From CALBZE01 sp036381255 (GTDB taxonomy: Bacteria > Gemmatimonadota > Gemmatimonadetes > Longimicrobiales > RSA9), in contig DASVDG010000033.1 in NCBI GenBank assembly GCA_036381255.1, positions 1-64,000 on the forward strand: a DNA stretch of 64,000 bases, read 5' to 3'. Each line of letters opens with the position of its first letter. Positions within the stretch are counted from its first letter, which is position 1. Positions 48,204-56,523 of this stretch are shown here, in pieces. A model generated the notes under the pieces. The model was given only the letters and a program-made list of their open reading frames with translations. It did not search any database and was not told the DNA's origin. The translations under genes were made by a program, and so were the position numbers.

Positions 48204-48232
48204 ACAATACATCACCCGCACCCCGCTGTCAA
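48204..48232 (-). promoter_or_regulatory. Sigma70 promoter of the HEPN/winged-helix operon
   Basis: A perfect TTGACA (48227-48232) is followed, after exactly 17 nt, by TATTGT (48204-48209) on the minus strand. The transcript would start near 48197 and reach the GGAGGAGA site of the first gene after about 35 nt. Confidence 0.8.
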
Positions 48233-48725
48233 TGCCCATGCCCACCCATTACGTCCCGTTCTACCGCCTCCAACCATCCGCCCGTCCCCCCCTCACACGC
48301 AAGCACCCCTCGCACACTACCCTTGTTTAACACCGTTTCTAGCAACACCGACTCGCGATCCACGAAGACACCAACACACGCCCGCCAGTAATTTCCAAGA
48401 CAGAAACACATGCACCCCAAATGCCCATACGCCTATCTCATTGGCCTACAAACCATTTCAACCCGTCGCAATGCGTCCCTGCATGCATTAGTGTCATACT
48501 TTGAGCTTACTGGCAGATTGGCGTGGCACGCCACGGCCCACAAGTGGCGGCGTCGGCAGATCTGGTTTTCCAGCAGGATCACCCAAAATGAAAGCTACGC
48601 GTGTGGGGCTGCACATGTTGCCGCGCGTACTTTCACAGACGGGTGCACGGCGGCGCCGGCGCGGCGAGCACCGACCCAACGAATGCATCCAAAATGGAGG
48701 CTGAATCAGAAAGGCAGATTGATGG
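48233..48725. other. Non-coding stretch of the inserted block
   Basis: About 490 bp without a supported gene. The plus strand is C/A/T-rich and nearly G-free over 48240-48420, a strong strand bias. A perfect 15-nt palindrome, TGGCGTG-G-CACGCCA, lies at 48519-48533. A small RNA or replication/transfer site could hide here, but nothing proves it. Confidence 0.5.
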
Positions 48726-48977
48726 CTACAGGTCGGAGCTCAACTCGTGCTCGAAACGAGCTACAAATTCACCCAAGGACCAGCCGCACGCATGACAGAT
48801 CCGTCGTAGCTCAACAATATCGAGGCGGCGCTCCCCTGTTTCATACCGACTCACGAAAGGTTGTGGCTTTCCCAAGCGTGCCGCCAATTCGGCCTGTGTG
48901 AGGCCAGCATCATCGCGCATTCTACGCAACACCCGGAGCAGAGCGCGGCGCTCGGAAACATCCAATGGAGATGGCAT
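48726..48977 (-). CDS. XRE-family helix-turn-helix regulator
   Basis: An 83-residue protein that is essentially one Cro/C1-type HTH: LTQAELAARLGKPQPFVSRYETGERRLDIVELRRICHACG. The C-terminal helix ends FVARFEHELSSDL. There is no second domain, so it is a small repressor of the kind found in toxin-antitoxin pairs and mobile elements. It is transcribed divergently from the gene at 49108, with an inverted repeat between them that may be its operator. Confidence 0.88.
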   Translation of the reverse strand: MPSPLDVSERRALLRVLRRMRDDAGLTQAELAARLGKPQPFVSRYETGERRLDIVELRRICHACGWSLGEFVARFEHELSSDL

Positions 48978-49027
48978 GGCGCAACCAGCAGAGTGATCGT
49001 CTGATCCACCCTACTAGTTGCAGGCCG

Positions 49028-49046
49028 ATATACCAAAACTGTATAT
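49028..49046. promoter_or_regulatory. Inverted repeat between the XRE gene and its divergent neighbour
   Basis: ATATAC and GTATAT are separated by CAAAACT, in an AT-rich patch of the divergent promoter region. It is a plausible operator for the XRE protein; this is not demonstrated. Confidence 0.45.
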
Positions 49047-49107
49047 TTGGAGGCGTTCGGCACCTACGCTGCCTCACCCAGAGTCCCTCGCGGAACCAGC
49101 CGCTGTC

Positions 49108-49593
49108 ATGCGCAAGGACCACAGGATCATCATCCGTCGAATGAAAAACCCATTCGCAGGGCGGGGATGGCTAAATCGATTCTCGGTGTACACCCCTCGA
49201 AGACGGGAGGAGCAACACCGAATCGGGGCCTTGTACGCCGCACTTGGCGCCTCGCCAGATCGAAAGGATCATCTACTGGGAGAGCTTCCGGACGGACGGT
49301 TTGCCGTCGTAACGCTGGAGAACGAGGGGTTCCTGTTCGCCGTCGAAAGCTACCGCGCGAGGCAGCCCCGGCGCATTACCTACCGGGTAGGAAATCCGCC
49401 ACAGAAGCTTCCTGAAGAGGCTGGAAGTCGGCTCCTTTTGAGGCACCTAGCCGGAGTGAGTTGGGAGCGCCTCCTCGGCTCGGAGGGTGCGCAGGGTACG
49501 GCGGAGGTTTCCGCTGAACAACAGGAGAAGGTTCGAGCGGAACTCCTCCGCCGTATTGCACGAGCCAGATCGACCACGCGAAAGCGCGCTTAG
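49108..49593 (+). CDS. Hypothetical protein divergent from the XRE gene
   Basis: A 161-residue basic protein I do not recognise. Features: HRIIIRRMKNPFAGRGWLNR, an EEQHRIGALYAALGASPD helix, a beta-rich stretch (LPDGRFAVVTLENEGFLFAV) and an Arg-rich C-terminus. No signal or membrane segment. The start is uncertain: TTG at 49018 and ATG at 49141 are alternatives. Its stop overlaps that of the PLP gene tail-to-tail. Codon use matches the inserted block, not the chromosome. Confidence 0.5.
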   Translation: MRKDHRIIIRRMKNPFAGRGWLNRFSVYTPRRREEQHRIGALYAALGASPDRKDHLLGELPDGRFAVVTLENEGFLFAVESYRARQPRRITYRVGNPPQKLPEEAGSRLLLRHLAGVSWERLLGSEGAQGTAEVSAEQQEKVRAELLRRIARARSTTRKRA

Positions 49594-50864
49594 ATAGCGT
49601 CCAGAGCCTGCTCCAGATCCGCGATGATGTCGTCCGGGTGTTCGAGCCCGATGGAGAGGCGAATCATCCCCGGAGTAATGCCCATCCGCACCTGCGAATC
49701 CTTCGGCACATCGGAGTGCGTCATAGTGGCCGGATGTTCGGCCAGGGACTCGGTGCCACCCAAACTGACCGCCAGTTTGATCAGCTTCAAGGCGTTCAGG
49801 AAGCGGAACGCCTCGGCCTCGCCCCCTCGTATCTCGAAGGAGAAGGTGGCTCCCGCCGCGCTACACTGGCGCTTGAAGATGTCGTACTGGGGGTGGGATT
49901 CATCGAGAAATCCCAAGTAGTGAACGCGCTCAACCTTTGGATGGCTAAGTATATACTGGGCAACGGCGTGCGCTGATTGAACTTGTTGCCGAAAACGCAC
50001 AGAGAGTGTTTCGAGCGAGCGCATGAGCAGCCAGCCGGTCCAGGGGTCGGCCATGGTGCCGAGGATGGTGCGCATCCCGCGCACGGCGGACATCAGCGAC
50101 TCGGGGCCGAGGCAGGCGCCGGCGATCAGATCGCTGTGCCCGGCGATGTACTTGGTCAGCGAGTAGAGGACGAGGTCGGCGCCGTGGCGGAGCGGCTGCT
50201 GCCACAGTGGGCCGAGGAACGTGTTGTCGACGGCGACGATCGGCCGGCGGCCGTCCGCCTCGAGTGCCTTCGCCGCGTCGGCGCACCGTCGGATGTCGAC
50301 GAGCGCGTTCGTCGGGTTGGCCGGCGTCTCGACGTAGATCACGCCGATGCGTCCCTGGCCGCGGGCCTCGTCGAGCGCCCGTTCGAGCGCGCCCTCCTCG
50401 TTCGCCAGGAAGCCGACCCGCTTCACGCCGAACTGCGGCAGGATGTTGTGCACGAGGAACTCGGTGCCGCCGTAGATCGGCTCGCTGTGGACGATCACGT
50501 CGCCGGGGCGGAGGAACGTCAGCAGCGTGGTCGAGATCGCGGCCATCCCGCTCGAGAAGGTCAGGCTCGATTCCGCGCCGTCCCACAAGGAGAGCCGGTC
50601 CTCGAGGATCTCGAGGTCGGGATTGTTGATGCGCGAGTAGATGAGTCCCGGCTCTTCGGCGGGCCCCTTCTCCCGCAGGCCGTAGGCGAGCTCGAAGAAC
50701 GCCTTGCCCGCCTCGGCACTTTCGAAGACGAACGTCGAGGTCTGGAAGATCGGGCTCTTGAGCGCGCCCTCCGAGAGCCGCGGGTCGTAGCCGTACGTCA
50801 TCATCAGGCTCTCGGGGTGGAGCCGGCGCCCGCCGATCTCCAGTTTGCCTGCCGGTTTCTTCAT
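49590..50864 (-). CDS. Cystathionine gamma-synthase/lyase-family PLP enzyme, chimeric
   Basis: A 424-residue Cys/Met-metabolism PLP enzyme (transsulfuration family). The cofactor lysine is in LYSLTKYIAGHSD, with YSRINNPDLEILEDRL, SGMAAISTTLL, YVETPANPTN and SLGGTESLAEHP as family motifs. The start at 50864 follows GGAGGCACC. The first ~280 codons are GC-rich like the chromosome; from about 50010 to the stop the codon use changes to that of the inserted block, so the gene is a mosaic whose last third was replaced. Substrate (cystathionine, homocysteine or methionine) is not decided by sequence; a CBS gene at 32200 would fit transsulfuration. Confidence 0.9.
   Translation of the reverse strand: MKKPAGKLEIGGRRLHPESLMMTYGYDPRLSEGALKSPIFQTSTFVFESAEAGKAFFELAYGLREKGPAEEPGLIYSRINNPDLEILEDRLSLWDGAESSLTFSSGMAAISTTLLTFLRPGDVIVHSEPIYGGTEFLVHNILPQFGVKRVGFLANEEGALERALDEARGQGRIGVIYVETPANPTNALVDIRRCADAAKALEADGRRPIVAVDNTFLGPLWQQPLRHGADLVLYSLTKYIAGHSDLIAGACLGPESLMSAVRGMRTILGTMADPWTGWLLMRSLETLSVRFRQQVQSAHAVAQYILSHPKVERVHYLGFLDESHPQYDIFKRQCSAAGATFSFEIRGGEAEAFRFLNALKLIKLAVSLGGTESLAEHPATMTHSDVPKDSQVRMGITPGMIRLSIGLEHPDDIIADLEQALDAI
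50004..50023. repeat. Right core repeat of the inserted block (att-like)
   Basis: GAGTGT, four variable bases, AGCGA-G-CGCA; partner of 46174-46193. To its right the PLP gene is GC-rich and chromosome-like, to its left lower in GC. Confidence 0.6.
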
Positions 50865-50925
50865 GGTGCCTCCGTTGCCGGGCGCCGGCCGGACCACCGC
50901 GGCCGCGCCCGGCAGTTCGAGTCGC

Positions 50926-51531
50926 TCAGTTGCCGGAGAGGTACTCGGCCGGGATCGGCTGGCCGGGGCGCTCGCTGTCCCAGAAGATCGTCACCACCCA
51001 CCACCGATCGCCGTCGTGCATGAGCTGGATGCTGTTGATCCCGCGGGCGAACGGCTCCGCATCGTCCTCCTTCCAGTAGGACGCGTAGGTGCTGAACACG
51101 TGCGCGATGTGGCCGAACCGCTCGACCTTGCGGGAGATCTCGCGCTCGAAGAAGCCCCGCTCCAGCATGATCGGGCCGGATCGGGCGATGTACCGCTCGA
51201 CGCTGGCCATGCGCGTGCGTGCCGGCCCTCCGTCGCGCGGCACGGCGACCGGGATCAGGCGGGCGCCGGGCACGAAGAGCGAGCGGAAGCGGTCCCAGTC
51301 GCGCGCCTGGCCGGCCGGCCCGGAGATGACGTCGTAGAGCGCGGCGATGATGGCATCGATCGACGCGACGTCCGCCGGGTCGGCGGGCGGCGGCGCATCG
51401 GCCGGCTGCTGGGCCGCGGCCGGCCGACCGGCGGCGCCGAGGGCGACGGCGAAGATCAACGCCCGGACGGCGGCCGCCGCGGTGCGTGGCCGGGCGGGAC
51501 GCCGAGCGGCGGTGGTTGCGTACGAAGTCAT
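50926..51531 (-). CDS. Secreted NTF2-like (SnoaL-type) protein
   Basis: A 201-residue exported protein. A signal peptide (about 1-40, ending AAAQQ) precedes an NTF2-like cone fold: DVASIDAIIAALYDVISGPA, WDRFRSLFVPGARLIPV, then RGFFEREISRKVERFGHIAHVFSTYAS and GINSIQLMHDGDRWWVVTIFWD. Family members include enzymes and binding proteins, and no catalytic set is evident. The start at 51531 follows AAGGAGAGATC. It lies 61 bp after the PLP gene start. Confidence 0.82.
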   Translation of the reverse strand: MTSYATTAARRPARPRTAAAAVRALIFAVALGAAGRPAAAQQPADAPPPADPADVASIDAIIAALYDVISGPAGQARDWDRFRSLFVPGARLIPVAVPRDGGPARTRMASVERYIARSGPIMLERGFFEREISRKVERFGHIAHVFSTYASYWKEDDAEPFARGINSIQLMHDGDRWWVVTIFWDSERPGQPIPAEYLSGN

Positions 51532-51797
51532 GATCTCTCCTTTTGCGGTGTGGACGCGCTCGGTGCGCGCGGGTAAGATCGGGACTCGCCGCGGCGCCGG
51601 CAACCGTGGCCCGGCCGGTCCCGGGCGCACGCCGGGCGTCGGGGCGGGAGGTATCTTCGGCTGCCCGCGAGACGCACCGCGGCGGGTCGGGCAGGGCGCA
51701 CCGCACCGCCCTGCCGCGCCCCGGCGGCGCGGCGCATCCGCACGGGCCCGGGGTAGCAGCCTCGGGCGAGTGAAACGATCGAAGGCAGAAGCGAACG

Positions 51798-52760
51798 GTG
51801 ACACGGACGGAGACGATCGAGGAAGAGCGGTTCCGGCGGATCTTCCGCAGGGTGCACGCGGGCCACGCAGGCTGCGCGGAGGACGAATGGCTGGGTGAGC
51901 CGTGCCGCCTGGCGGACGGCACCGTGGCGGAGCGGCCGATCGTGTGGTCGCGCCGCAACGGCGCGTGGCGCCGGGTGGAGACGCTCTGGGTCGGTGCGGC
52001 GCCGGGGAACGCCGGCGGCAAGGGCGACGGCGACCTCGGCGCTCACGGCACGCGGATCCCGTTCGGCGGCGACGTCTCCGGGGCGAACGTGGACGCGCTG
52101 TTCGGCAGCATCGGCCTCGACCGTAACGACACGTTCATCGTCGGCGCGCTGAACCAGCTCCCGGCGCGGGGCGGCGGCGAGCCGACGAGCGCGGAGTTGA
52201 GCGCGCCGGTCGGCGATTTCCCGACGAGCCTGCACCTGCTCCGGGAGACGGTCGTCGCTGCGGGGCCGCGCCTGGTCGTCGCGCTCGGGACGGTGGCGCT
52301 GCGCGCGATGCTCGCCGCCCTGCGTCTGGCCGAGCCCGGCGGCCGGTCGGGGCGCCGGGGCGGCCGGATCGCGCTCCCCGGCCCCGCGCGGCTGGAGCGC
52401 GCGGGACTCACCCGCGGCGTCGCCGTGCCGTGGCCGGCCGCGGAGCCGGCGGACGAAGCGTTCTTCGCCGCCTGGCGCGAGGCGTGGCGCGATGCGCCGC
52501 TGCCCCACGTGCTCTGGCTCACCCACCCGTCGGCACAGAACATGTCGCCGTTCGCGGGCGTGGAGACCGCGTTCCACGCCCGCATGGTGGAGGCGCGGGA
52601 CGCACTGCGCCGGGCGGTACGCGAGGTCCTGGGGTGGGCGCCGCCGGCGCAGCGCGCGGCCCCGCCGACGGACGGCATCTACGCGCTCCCCGAATGGCGC
52701 GAGCGGATCGGGCCCCGCCACGCCCGCCTCGATGAGCTCTGGCGGGCGAAGGGCGTATGA
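51798..52760 (+). CDS. Uracil-DNA glycosylase-superfamily protein
   Basis: A 320-residue protein. VGAAPGNAGGKGD resembles the GE-x-PG motif A of family 4/5-type UDGs; TRIPFGGDVSGANVDALFGS and RNDTFIVGALNQLP match the DNA-binding and N-x-P segments; PRLVVALGTVALRAML is the core strand; and LTHPSAQNMSPFA carries the motif B HPS. The four Fe-S cysteines of family 4 are not present (only two Cys near residues 26 and 36). Substrate is uncertain. GTG start behind a purine-rich site. Confidence 0.75.
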   Translation: MTRTETIEEERFRRIFRRVHAGHAGCAEDEWLGEPCRLADGTVAERPIVWSRRNGAWRRVETLWVGAAPGNAGGKGDGDLGAHGTRIPFGGDVSGANVDALFGSIGLDRNDTFIVGALNQLPARGGGEPTSAELSAPVGDFPTSLHLLRETVVAAGPRLVVALGTVALRAMLAALRLAEPGGRSGRRGGRIALPGPARLERAGLTRGVAVPWPAAEPADEAFFAAWREAWRDAPLPHVLWLTHPSAQNMSPFAGVETAFHARMVEARDALRRAVREVLGWAPPAQRAAPPTDGIYALPEWRERIGPRHARLDELWRAKGV

Positions 52761-52805
52761 CGCCGCCGGTTGCCCGGATCTTTCGCCCGCCTTACCGTTA
52801 GACTC

Positions 52806-53045
52806 ATGGTGTATTACGCGCGCGTCCCGATCCGGGAGATGATCCCGACCGTCCTCGTCCGGCTGGCCACGGACGACGGCGAGGTGGTGTTCCGCGCCCG
52901 GTGGAAGCGCTCGCCGCTCGAGCTCCAGCGCAGCATCCTCTTCCGTCTGCGCCAGGGCAGCCTGCTGTGGTTCGAGGACGAGTGGGGCCACGCCGTCTGC
53001 TTCAAGCCCGAGACCGTCTGGGGCGCCGTCGTCGACGGGCGCTGA
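52806..53045 (+). CDS. Small hypothetical protein (79 aa)
   Basis: Encodes MVYYARVPIREMIPTVLVRL, then DDGEVVFRARWKRSPLELQR and LLWFEDEWGHAVCFKPETVWGAVVDGR, a short alpha/beta protein without known domain. The start is weakly supported (no clear ribosome site); GTG at 52809 is equally possible. It lies 45 bp after the UDG-like gene on the same strand. Confidence 0.5.
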   Translation: MVYYARVPIREMIPTVLVRLATDDGEVVFRARWKRSPLELQRSILFRLRQGSLLWFEDEWGHAVCFKPETVWGAVVDGR

Positions 53046-53111
53046 TGCGGCGCCCCGGCCGCCCGCCCGACCTCCCGCCCGCGGCCATCTGCCACGGCCG
53101 TCGCGCCGATC

Positions 53112-54020
53112 CTACCGATTCCCCGTCTCCCGGGGCGGCACCGACCGGAGAAAGCGCCAGAGCGCCCGGATCTCGTCATCCGTCATCTGCGCCGTGTACG
53201 GCCACGGCATGCGCGGGTCGATCGCGCTGCCGTCGGGGCGCCGCCCCTCGCGCAGGGCGGTGAAGAAGTCCTGCTCGGTCCATTCCCCGATGCCGGCCGG
53301 CGTGAGGTTCGTCGCCGGCGGGAAGTCGGGCGGCGTGCCGGGGATCGGACCGCCCGACAGCCCCGTTCCGTGGCACCCTATGCACCCGCCGGCGAGGGCC
53401 AGGTACGCGCCGTACTCGGGTGTCGGGGCCGGCGGCGCCGGCGCGGACCGCGGCGCGTCGTGATCGATCATCGCCGCGGGGAGCAGCACGTCGAGGCGGC
53501 CGGCCACGAACAGCATGCGCGCCACCGGCCCGATCCGCCGCTCGGGGAGCGTGCGGTCCACGGGCGGAACGCTCCGGAGATAGGCGATCAAGGCGCCCAG
53601 ATCCGCGTCGCTCAGGTGGTACAACTCGTGGGACGGCATGAAGACCAGCGGCGTGCCGTCCGGACGGACGCCGTGCCGGATCGCGCGGACGAGGTCCTCG
53701 TCCGTGTACGCCGCGCCGATGCCGCCCTCCCCGGACGTCAGGTTCGTCGCCGGGAACCGGCCGAAGCCGGGATCGTCGATCAGCACCTTGCCGCCCAGGT
53801 CGGTGGCGTGACAGTCCACGCACTTCGCGATGGCGACGGCCACATGCCGGCCGCGTGCGCGGCCCGCCGAGTCGTCGGGCACTGCGATGGCGACGGGCGT
53901 GATCCGGTACGTGCGCCCGATCTGCACCGCGCTGATGCCGTAAACGCCCGCGCCGGCGACGCCGAGCAGGCCGATTCCGGCGGCCGCGGCCACGCCGAAA
54001 CGCCGGATCCAGATGTTCAT
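53112..54020 (-). CDS. Membrane-anchored diheme cytochrome c
   Basis: A 302-residue protein with an N-terminal membrane helix (about 8-30) and two cytochrome c domains, each with a heme-binding site: CVDCH (about residue 67) and CIGCH (about 214). Likely axial methionines are in VFMPSHE and PRMPWPY. The TNLT and GIG segments after each heme are typical of class I domains used with membrane dehydrogenases. No redox partner gene is adjacent. The start follows CGGAGC at a long spacing. Confidence 0.9.
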   Translation of the reverse strand: MNIWIRRFGVAAAAGIGLLGVAGAGVYGISAVQIGRTYRITPVAIAVPDDSAGRARGRHVAVAIAKCVDCHATDLGGKVLIDDPGFGRFPATNLTSGEGGIGAAYTDEDLVRAIRHGVRPDGTPLVFMPSHELYHLSDADLGALIAYLRSVPPVDRTLPERRIGPVARMLFVAGRLDVLLPAAMIDHDAPRSAPAPPAPTPEYGAYLALAGGCIGCHGTGLSGGPIPGTPPDFPPATNLTPAGIGEWTEQDFFTALREGRRPDGSAIDPRMPWPYTAQMTDDEIRALWRFLRSVPPRETGNR

Positions 54021-54134
54021 GGAACGAGCTCCGGGAGGAGTTGCCTAGAACCGCATGCCGGCGACGCACCGACCGACGCGGCCCAAGATTCAACCGCCCG
54101 GCCGATTTTACAAGGATCTTTCAGGAACCGAATC

Positions 54135-54222
54135 CGCGTGAATCGAATCACGCGTGGGATGCGGGGGTCAGGACCCGGCGTTCGGCGAACCGCCTGGCGT
54201 CCCCCCGACCCCTGAATCCCGA
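54135..54222. repeat. Inverted repeat and CCTGAATCC-type repeat copy
   Basis: CGCGTGA (54135-54141) and TCACGCG (54148-54154) are inverted arms. Further on, ACCCCTGAATCCCGAACG (54208 on) is the inverse of the repeat type found between atpD and atpG. It lies in the spacer after the TonB receptor gene (convergence is not involved: both neighbours are on the minus strand). Confidence 0.6.
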
Positions 54223-54255
54223 ACGCTCCAGGCAGGGGATCAACGGGATTCGGCA

Positions 54256-56517
54256 TCAGAACTTCCAGCGGAACCCCAGGACCGGGAGGAGCGGCAGCGC
54301 CGCGAGGGGATCGGGCTTCCCGTGCTCGCCGCGGACGTAGTAGAACAGGGCGTCGCGGCGGTTCAGCGCGTTCAGCACCTTCAGGTACGGCGTGAACGAG
54401 ACCGGCCGGCCGTCCCACTCGCCGGTCCACGGGCGCGAGACCTCGAAGTCCACCCGGAGGTAGGGGTCGTCGGGCCGGGCGGTGAGGGGCGGCGCATTGA
54501 TCGTGACCCGCTCGAACTCGTCCATGGCGTTCTCCGACGCCCTGGCCAGGTACGGCGTGGCCTCGCCGACATTGACGGTCGGGATCGCGGTGTAGGGGAG
54601 GCCCGCGCCGTACGCGACCTTGAGATCGAAGCGCGCATGCCGGCCGATGGGGCCGGACAGTCCGAGGCTGAGGATCTGCCGCCCGGCGAACCGGTCGGTC
54701 GCGGGCGGCCCGTCCGCGGCCCAGACCCAGCCGAGCGAGTAACCGAGCCAGCCGGTGAGGCGCCCTTCGCCGCGGCGCAGCCAGACGTCGACGCCGGAGG
54801 CGCGGGCGGCGACGGTCCGCGTCGTCTGGATCGTCGATGGCCCGGGTTGCACGACGGCCGTGTCGGGGCTCGGCACGTCGTCGAACATCTTGTAGTACCC
54901 CTCGATCCCGAGCCGCATCCCATCGCCGAGCACCTGGTCGAGCGAGACGACGAGGTGGGACGAGCGGGCGAGGGTGAGGGGCGGCGGCAGGTAGAACGAG
55001 GCGCCCGCCTCATCGTCCACGAGGAGCACCGGCTCGGTCGAGCGGACGAACTGGCGGTAGCGGCCGGCCGCGATCGTCAGCGCCGCGCGTTCGGACGCGA
55101 GCCAGGTCGCCGACAGGCGCGGCGCGAGCCGGATCACGCCGTCGGACGAGAAGACGTCGGCGCGGCCGCCGCCCCGGATCCGCCACATCTTCGACGGGCG
55201 CCACTCCACGTCGACGTAGCCGCCTACGACCGCGCCATCGGCGACGGTCTCGAGGAGGACGGCGTCGCTCCGTGCCACCCGCGGCCGGGCCTGGTAGTCG
55301 AGCGTCAGCTTCTCGTAGGACAGGCCGTACTGCAATCGGCCCGTCTCGCCGCGCCGGGTCATGTCCGCGGTGATGCGGACGCGGCGGGCGCGACCGTCGG
55401 CGCGGATGTCGCGCTCGCCGCCGAGGGGGAGCCGGGCGGCGTAGTCGCCGTAGGCCACCGTCAGATCCGCGTCGGTGCCGCCGAGCGACCCGCGGTAGCG
55501 CAGCGATGCGGCGCGGTTCCCCCATTCGGCGACGTCCTCCGGCACCGAGACGCCCTGGAGCCGGACGGCCTCGTGATTCCAGAACCCGGTCAGCGCGACC
55601 CCGCCGTCATCGCCCACGTCGGCATCGACGCGTGCGATCAGATCGGCGTAGTCGTACGGGAAGGAGTGGTCGAGGAGCCATTCGGCGCCCCAGGAGTGGA
55701 CCGCGCGCCCGGCGACGAGGAAGCCGGCGCGGCCGGTGAGCGGCCCTTCGAACAGCATGCGGGTGGAGAGGAGGTCGGCGGACCCCATCGACCGGAGCGC
55801 GCGGCGCCGCCCCGCCCGCGTTTCGAGGCCGAGCACGTACGAGAGCCCGCCGTCGTAGCGTGCCGGCGCGCCGCCGAGGTACAGCTCTGCGGAGCGCAGG
55901 AGCTCGGGGTCGAACGGCTGGATCAGCCCCCCCAGGTGGAACGGCGCGTAGACCGGCGCGCCATCCAGCAGTACCAGCTTCATGTCCGCCGGCGCGCCCC
56001 GCACGTACAGCACGTCCGAGGGGTCGATCGGCTCCTGACCCGGCACGCCGGCCGAGACCTGCCCGAGCCCGAGCTCGATCATGCCGGGCGTCGCTTCGAT
56101 GGCGCGCGCGACCGCGAGGCTCAGCTCCGGGGGCGGCGGGTTCACGGTGTCGGCGAGTGCGGGCCGCGGCCGTGCCTCCGCGACGATTTCCGGCAGCAGC
56201 ACGGGGCGCTGGACCAGCAGGACGTCGAGGACGACGCGGCCGCCGGCCGGGATCAACACCTCGATCTCGAGCGGAGAGTGGTCGAACCGGCTGACCCGCA
56301 GGATCTGTCGCCCGGGCGGCACATCGCGGAGCAGGTACCGACCCAGGCTGTCCGCCACGGTCGTGGCCGGTCGTGCGCCGACGATCTCGACCAGCGAGTA
56401 GCCGAGCCGCTCGCCCGTGGCCTCGCTGCGCACCACGCCGCGCACCACGCCCGGCTCGGGCCGCTGCTGCATCGGCGCGAGGAGCGCGAAGGCCGCGATC
56501 GCGAGCGAGGCCACCAT
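54256..56517 (-). CDS. TonB-dependent outer-membrane receptor with carboxypeptidase-regulatory-like domain
   Basis: A 753-residue receptor. A signal segment (1-14) is followed by a carboxypeptidase D regulatory-like domain (about 25-105: GVVRGVVRSEATGERLGYSL), a plug (about 120-230, DVLYVRGAPADMKLVLLDGAPV) and a 22-stranded barrel region ending in GFRWKF with C-terminal Phe. It should import a large substrate at the expense of TonB energy. The gene follows an ECF sigma/anti-sigma pair on the same strand with 6 bp after the anti-sigma gene, so it is probably its regulatory target or output. Confidence 0.9.
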   Translation of the reverse strand: MVASLAIAAFALLAPMQQRPEPGVVRGVVRSEATGERLGYSLVEIVGARPATTVADSLGRYLLRDVPPGRQILRVSRFDHSPLEIEVLIPAGGRVVLDVLLVQRPVLLPEIVAEARPRPALADTVNPPPPELSLAVARAIEATPGMIELGLGQVSAGVPGQEPIDPSDVLYVRGAPADMKLVLLDGAPVYAPFHLGGLIQPFDPELLRSAELYLGGAPARYDGGLSYVLGLETRAGRRRALRSMGSADLLSTRMLFEGPLTGRAGFLVAGRAVHSWGAEWLLDHSFPYDYADLIARVDADVGDDGGVALTGFWNHEAVRLQGVSVPEDVAEWGNRAASLRYRGSLGGTDADLTVAYGDYAARLPLGGERDIRADGRARRVRITADMTRRGETGRLQYGLSYEKLTLDYQARPRVARSDAVLLETVADGAVVGGYVDVEWRPSKMWRIRGGGRADVFSSDGVIRLAPRLSATWLASERAALTIAAGRYRQFVRSTEPVLLVDDEAGASFYLPPPLTLARSSHLVVSLDQVLGDGMRLGIEGYYKMFDDVPSPDTAVVQPGPSTIQTTRTVAARASGVDVWLRRGEGRLTGWLGYSLGWVWAADGPPATDRFAGRQILSLGLSGPIGRHARFDLKVAYGAGLPYTAIPTVNVGEATPYLARASENAMDEFERVTINAPPLTARPDDPYLRVDFEVSRPWTGEWDGRPVSFTPYLKVLNALNRRDALFYYVRGEHGKPDPLAALPLLPVLGFRWKF

Positions 56518-56523
56518 GGCGGT

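Noticed and set aside
47763..48207. Longer starts (47798, 48168, 48207) for the block operon's first two genes
   Set aside because: The starts at 47762 and 48156 have GGAGG sites at good spacing; 48207 lies in the promoter -10 element.
48410..48901. 163-residue plus-strand frame in the inserted block
   Set aside because: It overlaps the XRE gene in antisense, lacks a ribosome site and shows no domain-like pattern.
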